Shown piece after piece: positions 62,082 through 64,000 of a stretch of 64,000 nucleotides of DNA. Position 1 is the stretch's first letter. Each line of letters begins with the position of its first letter. The notes beneath the pieces are model-generated. The model saw only the letters and a program-made list of their open reading frames with translations. It was not told the origin of the DNA and did not search any database. The DNA lies in the NCBI GenBank assembly GCA_003132405.1, contig PKXQ01000079.1:58309-122308 (forward strand), written 5' to 3'. Position numbers and translations under genes: made by a program. Origin of the DNA: Acidobacteriaceae bacterium. Lineage in GTDB: Bacteria; Acidobacteriota; Terriglobia; Terriglobales; Acidobacteriaceae.

Positions 62082-62664
62082 CGCGACGAGTGGAACACGT
62101 TTTCGACACACTTCGTACATGCGCCGCCGCCCCGCGCGCCTCCCATGTTTCCAGGAAGCTTGCCGCCGTGGTCCGGTAAACAAAGCTTTCTCGCCCGCTT
62201 GCGTCGCGTCTCAATCCCACGCGCACTCCGCCTATTTTTTCGACAGCCTTTTGCGAGCGCAAATTCTGCGGGCCAACAAGAAAGACAACGCTCTCCACGA
62301 ATTTGAAGGCGTGTCGCAGCATGAGCTCTTTCATCTCGCCGTTGTAAATGCCACCCCAGTGCGATCGCGCCAAAAACGTCCAGCCAATTTCAATCTCGCT
62401 TTTCTCCTGGTCGTATCCGTGAAATCGCGACGATCCGATGACCCTGCCATCTTTGGAGTCGATGGCGATCAGCGCTCCGCCAGATTCCAACGCATCGCGA
62501 AAAAACTTCTTGAAAACTTCTTCCTGGTAGCGGTCGCTGCTCGGATGCTGCTCCCAAATGAGCGGATCGGATGCCACCGCATACAGGTCATGAAAATCCT
62601 CTGGCCGCAATGGCCTGAGCACTAAGAGTTTCCCCGTTAAACTGGGCTGGAGATCAAAGGACAT
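62050..62664 (-). CDS. GNAT-family N-acetyltransferase
   Basis: 204 aa. A RimJ/RimL-like GNAT fold: LTGKLLVLRPLRPEDFHDLYAVASDP, VIGSSRFHGYDQEKSEIEIGWTFLARSHWGG, MLRHAFKFVESVVFLVG and the NLRSQKAVEKIGG acetyl-CoA region. Small-molecule or peptide N-acetyl transfer is expected; substrate unknown. The last 20 or so residues (SKTCSTRRECRGPSLRSG) are encoded by a dispersed repeat, so the native C-terminus is probably shorter. It is placed between two ABC permease genes on the same strand, two bases after the upstream one. Confidence 0.87.
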   Translation of the reverse strand: MSFDLQPSLTGKLLVLRPLRPEDFHDLYAVASDPLIWEQHPSSDRYQEEVFKKFFRDALESGGALIAIDSKDGRVIGSSRFHGYDQEKSEIEIGWTFLARSHWGGIYNGEMKELMLRHAFKFVESVVFLVGPQNLRSQKAVEKIGGVRVGLRRDASGRESFVYRTTAASFLETWEARGAAAHVRSVSKTCSTRRECRGPSLRSG

Positions 62665-62666
62665 GA

Positions 62667-63914
62667 TTATTCCTGCCTCAGGGCTTCCACCGGCTGCAGG
62701 CGTGCGGCCTTACGTGCGGGATAAAGTCCCGCTGCGACCCCGGCGAGAGTCAGGCTGGCGATGGCAAGGATCGCAGTCTTAGGAACAAGTCGAGGCGGAT
62801 CGAACCCTCCAGGTCCGTTGGCATTGCCAAGCAGAGCCATAAGTCCCGCGGCTATGGCCATGCCGATCAGTCCGCTGACCAGAGTAAGCAAAACTCCTTC
62901 GGCAAAAAATTGTAGCAGAATGCTGCGGTTCGTAGCGCCCAGAGCTTTACGCAATCCGATTTCGCGTGTGCGCTCCGTGACCGCGATCAGCATGATATTG
63001 ATCACGCCGATCGCCCCGAGCGCGAGAGTGATGAGCCCGACGGTGCCAAGGAATTCGTTCATCGCGTCGAAGATCGTCCCCATCATTTGCGCCTGCTGCA
63101 CCGTGTCCCACCCCTCGAACGCATCTTCATCGTGATAATCGAAGTGGTGATTGCGCGCGATCACGCGGTGCGCTTCATCCTGCGCCAGCACGTGTTCATC
63201 GGCCACCCGAGGCTGATAGTAGATATAGGAAACGGCATCGAAGGCTTCTTCACCCTTCAGCGGAAAATCGCTGCGCATCACCTGAAACGGTACATAGGCG
63301 CGGGTATTGGTCATGTTGTCGTCGCCGCGGCCGACGCGTTTGAGCGTGCCGATGACTTCGAAGCGATAGCCGTTGACCACAATGAACGAGCCGAGGGCGG
63401 GATGTCCGGGGAAGAGATGATGCGTCATTTCGTCGCCGAGAACGATCACGTTGCGCTTTTGAGTTTCGTCGAGATCGTTGAGCCATCGCCCCTGTTTCAG
63501 CGGCAGAAAGCGAATCTGGCCATATTGCGGCTCAACCCCATCCAACTGTCCGCTGGCGCTGGCGTATTCGCTGACCGCATTCACATTGTCGGTGACCAGC
63601 GCGGGAGTGATCATCTTGACATGCGGAGCTTCCTTGCGTATGTCGAGATAATCCTGGTAAGTCAGCCGGTACTGGCGAGCGGAATTCATGCTGCCCGCAA
63701 CTGCCGGCGCGCGCCCCGGAAACATCATGATGATGTTTTCGCCATACTCCGAAAGATTGCGCTGGTTGCCCGCTCTGAAGCCTTCGCCCAACCCGACCAG
63801 CAAAAGCAGGGAACCAACCCCCCACGCAATCCCAAACATGGTCAGAAAAGAACGCAGCTTATGCGCCCAGAGGGTCCCAAAAATCTGCGCGAAAACATCA
63901 ATTACCATTCGCAT
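62667..63914 (-). CDS. MacB-type ABC transporter permease
   Basis: 415 aa. Same architecture as the permease at 60719: helix 1 (RSFLTMFGIAWGVGSLLLLVGLG), the MacB periplasmic core domain, then C-terminal FtsX helices (TERTREIGLRKALGATNRS, ILAIASLTLAGVAAGLYPARKAARLQPVEALR). The two paralogues are clearly diverged. Their ATPase partner (MacB/LolD-like) is probably encoded just beyond the end of the window. An MVIDV start two codons later is also possible. Confidence 0.9.
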   Translation of the reverse strand: MRMVIDVFAQIFGTLWAHKLRSFLTMFGIAWGVGSLLLLVGLGEGFRAGNQRNLSEYGENIIMMFPGRAPAVAGSMNSARQYRLTYQDYLDIRKEAPHVKMITPALVTDNVNAVSEYASASGQLDGVEPQYGQIRFLPLKQGRWLNDLDETQKRNVIVLGDEMTHHLFPGHPALGSFIVVNGYRFEVIGTLKRVGRGDDNMTNTRAYVPFQVMRSDFPLKGEEAFDAVSYIYYQPRVADEHVLAQDEAHRVIARNHHFDYHDEDAFEGWDTVQQAQMMGTIFDAMNEFLGTVGLITLALGAIGVINIMLIAVTERTREIGLRKALGATNRSILLQFFAEGVLLTLVSGLIGMAIAAGLMALLGNANGPGGFDPPRLVPKTAILAIASLTLAGVAAGLYPARKAARLQPVEALRQE

Positions 63915-64000
63915 GGATAGTGGATCCGGAGCGGAAGCTAGCCGCTGAATATGCTCTATTGTTACTAGAATAGCAAGGGGGTGTACTCGTCCAGTAGATG

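Overview
The window looks like a chromosomal stretch of an Acidobacteriota (Terriglobia-like) genome. This is inferred from gene content, not from a marker gene: a transaldolase/glucose-6-phosphate isomerase fusion inside a pentose-phosphate operon, futalosine-type menaquinone genes (mqnA, mqnC, mqnD), several secreted proteins with carboxypeptidase-regulatory-like domains, many TonB-C proteins, and a moderately high GC content. I saw no rRNA, tRNA, CRISPR array, prophage or transposase.

Layout. 1-5 kb: a small unknown gene, an exported carboxypeptidase-regulatory-like protein, a broken MetE-like methyltransferase gene and an overlapping PAS histidine kinase. 4.9-13.5 kb (minus strand): tkt, tal-pgi, gnd, zwf and pgl, which together hold the oxidative pentose-phosphate branch and most of the non-oxidative branch. 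13.8-18.7 kb: an HD-GYP protein, a divergent GAF-transmembrane-TonB fusion and a processive family 2 glycosyltransferase. 18.8-30 kb: an exported multi-domain protein, mqnC, a DedA/VTT membrane protein, mqnA, dprA, a four-helix-bundle gene flanked by inverted repeats, topA, two small unknown genes, bioY and mqnD. 30-43.6 kb: an M49-type metallopeptidase, a HAD hydrolase, a kelch-like protein, an M48 metalloprotease, a TonB protein, an amino-acid permease, a sodium:solute symporter divergent from an N-acetylglucosamine-kinase-like gene, a repeat protein and a TolB-like propeller.

43.9-54.6 kb (plus strand) is the most distinctive block. A tightly packed run encodes a fatty acyl reductase with a degenerate HAD domain, a second thioester-reductase-like SDR, a polysaccharide pyruvyl transferase family protein, two AMP-forming acyl ligases, a crotonase, a stand-alone acyl carrier protein and a diacylglycerol-kinase-like lipid kinase. 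Together they could activate, carry, reduce and decorate an acyl chain, so a dedicated unusual lipid or glycolipid pathway is the best reading. The product is unknown. Downstream come a CPHC thioredoxin-like protein with a VKOR (a disulfide-forming pair), an esterase, a large exported BNR-repeat protein, an FKBP prolyl isomerase, and two MacB-type ABC permeases separated by an acetyltransferase gene.

A second theme is intergenic repeat structure. Several gaps hold locus-specific arrays of degenerate 7- or 8-base units, often as facing inverted pairs. Another dispersed element, of the GTCATCCTGAGCGAAGCGAAGG type, occurs at several places and supplies start or stop codons to neighbouring genes.
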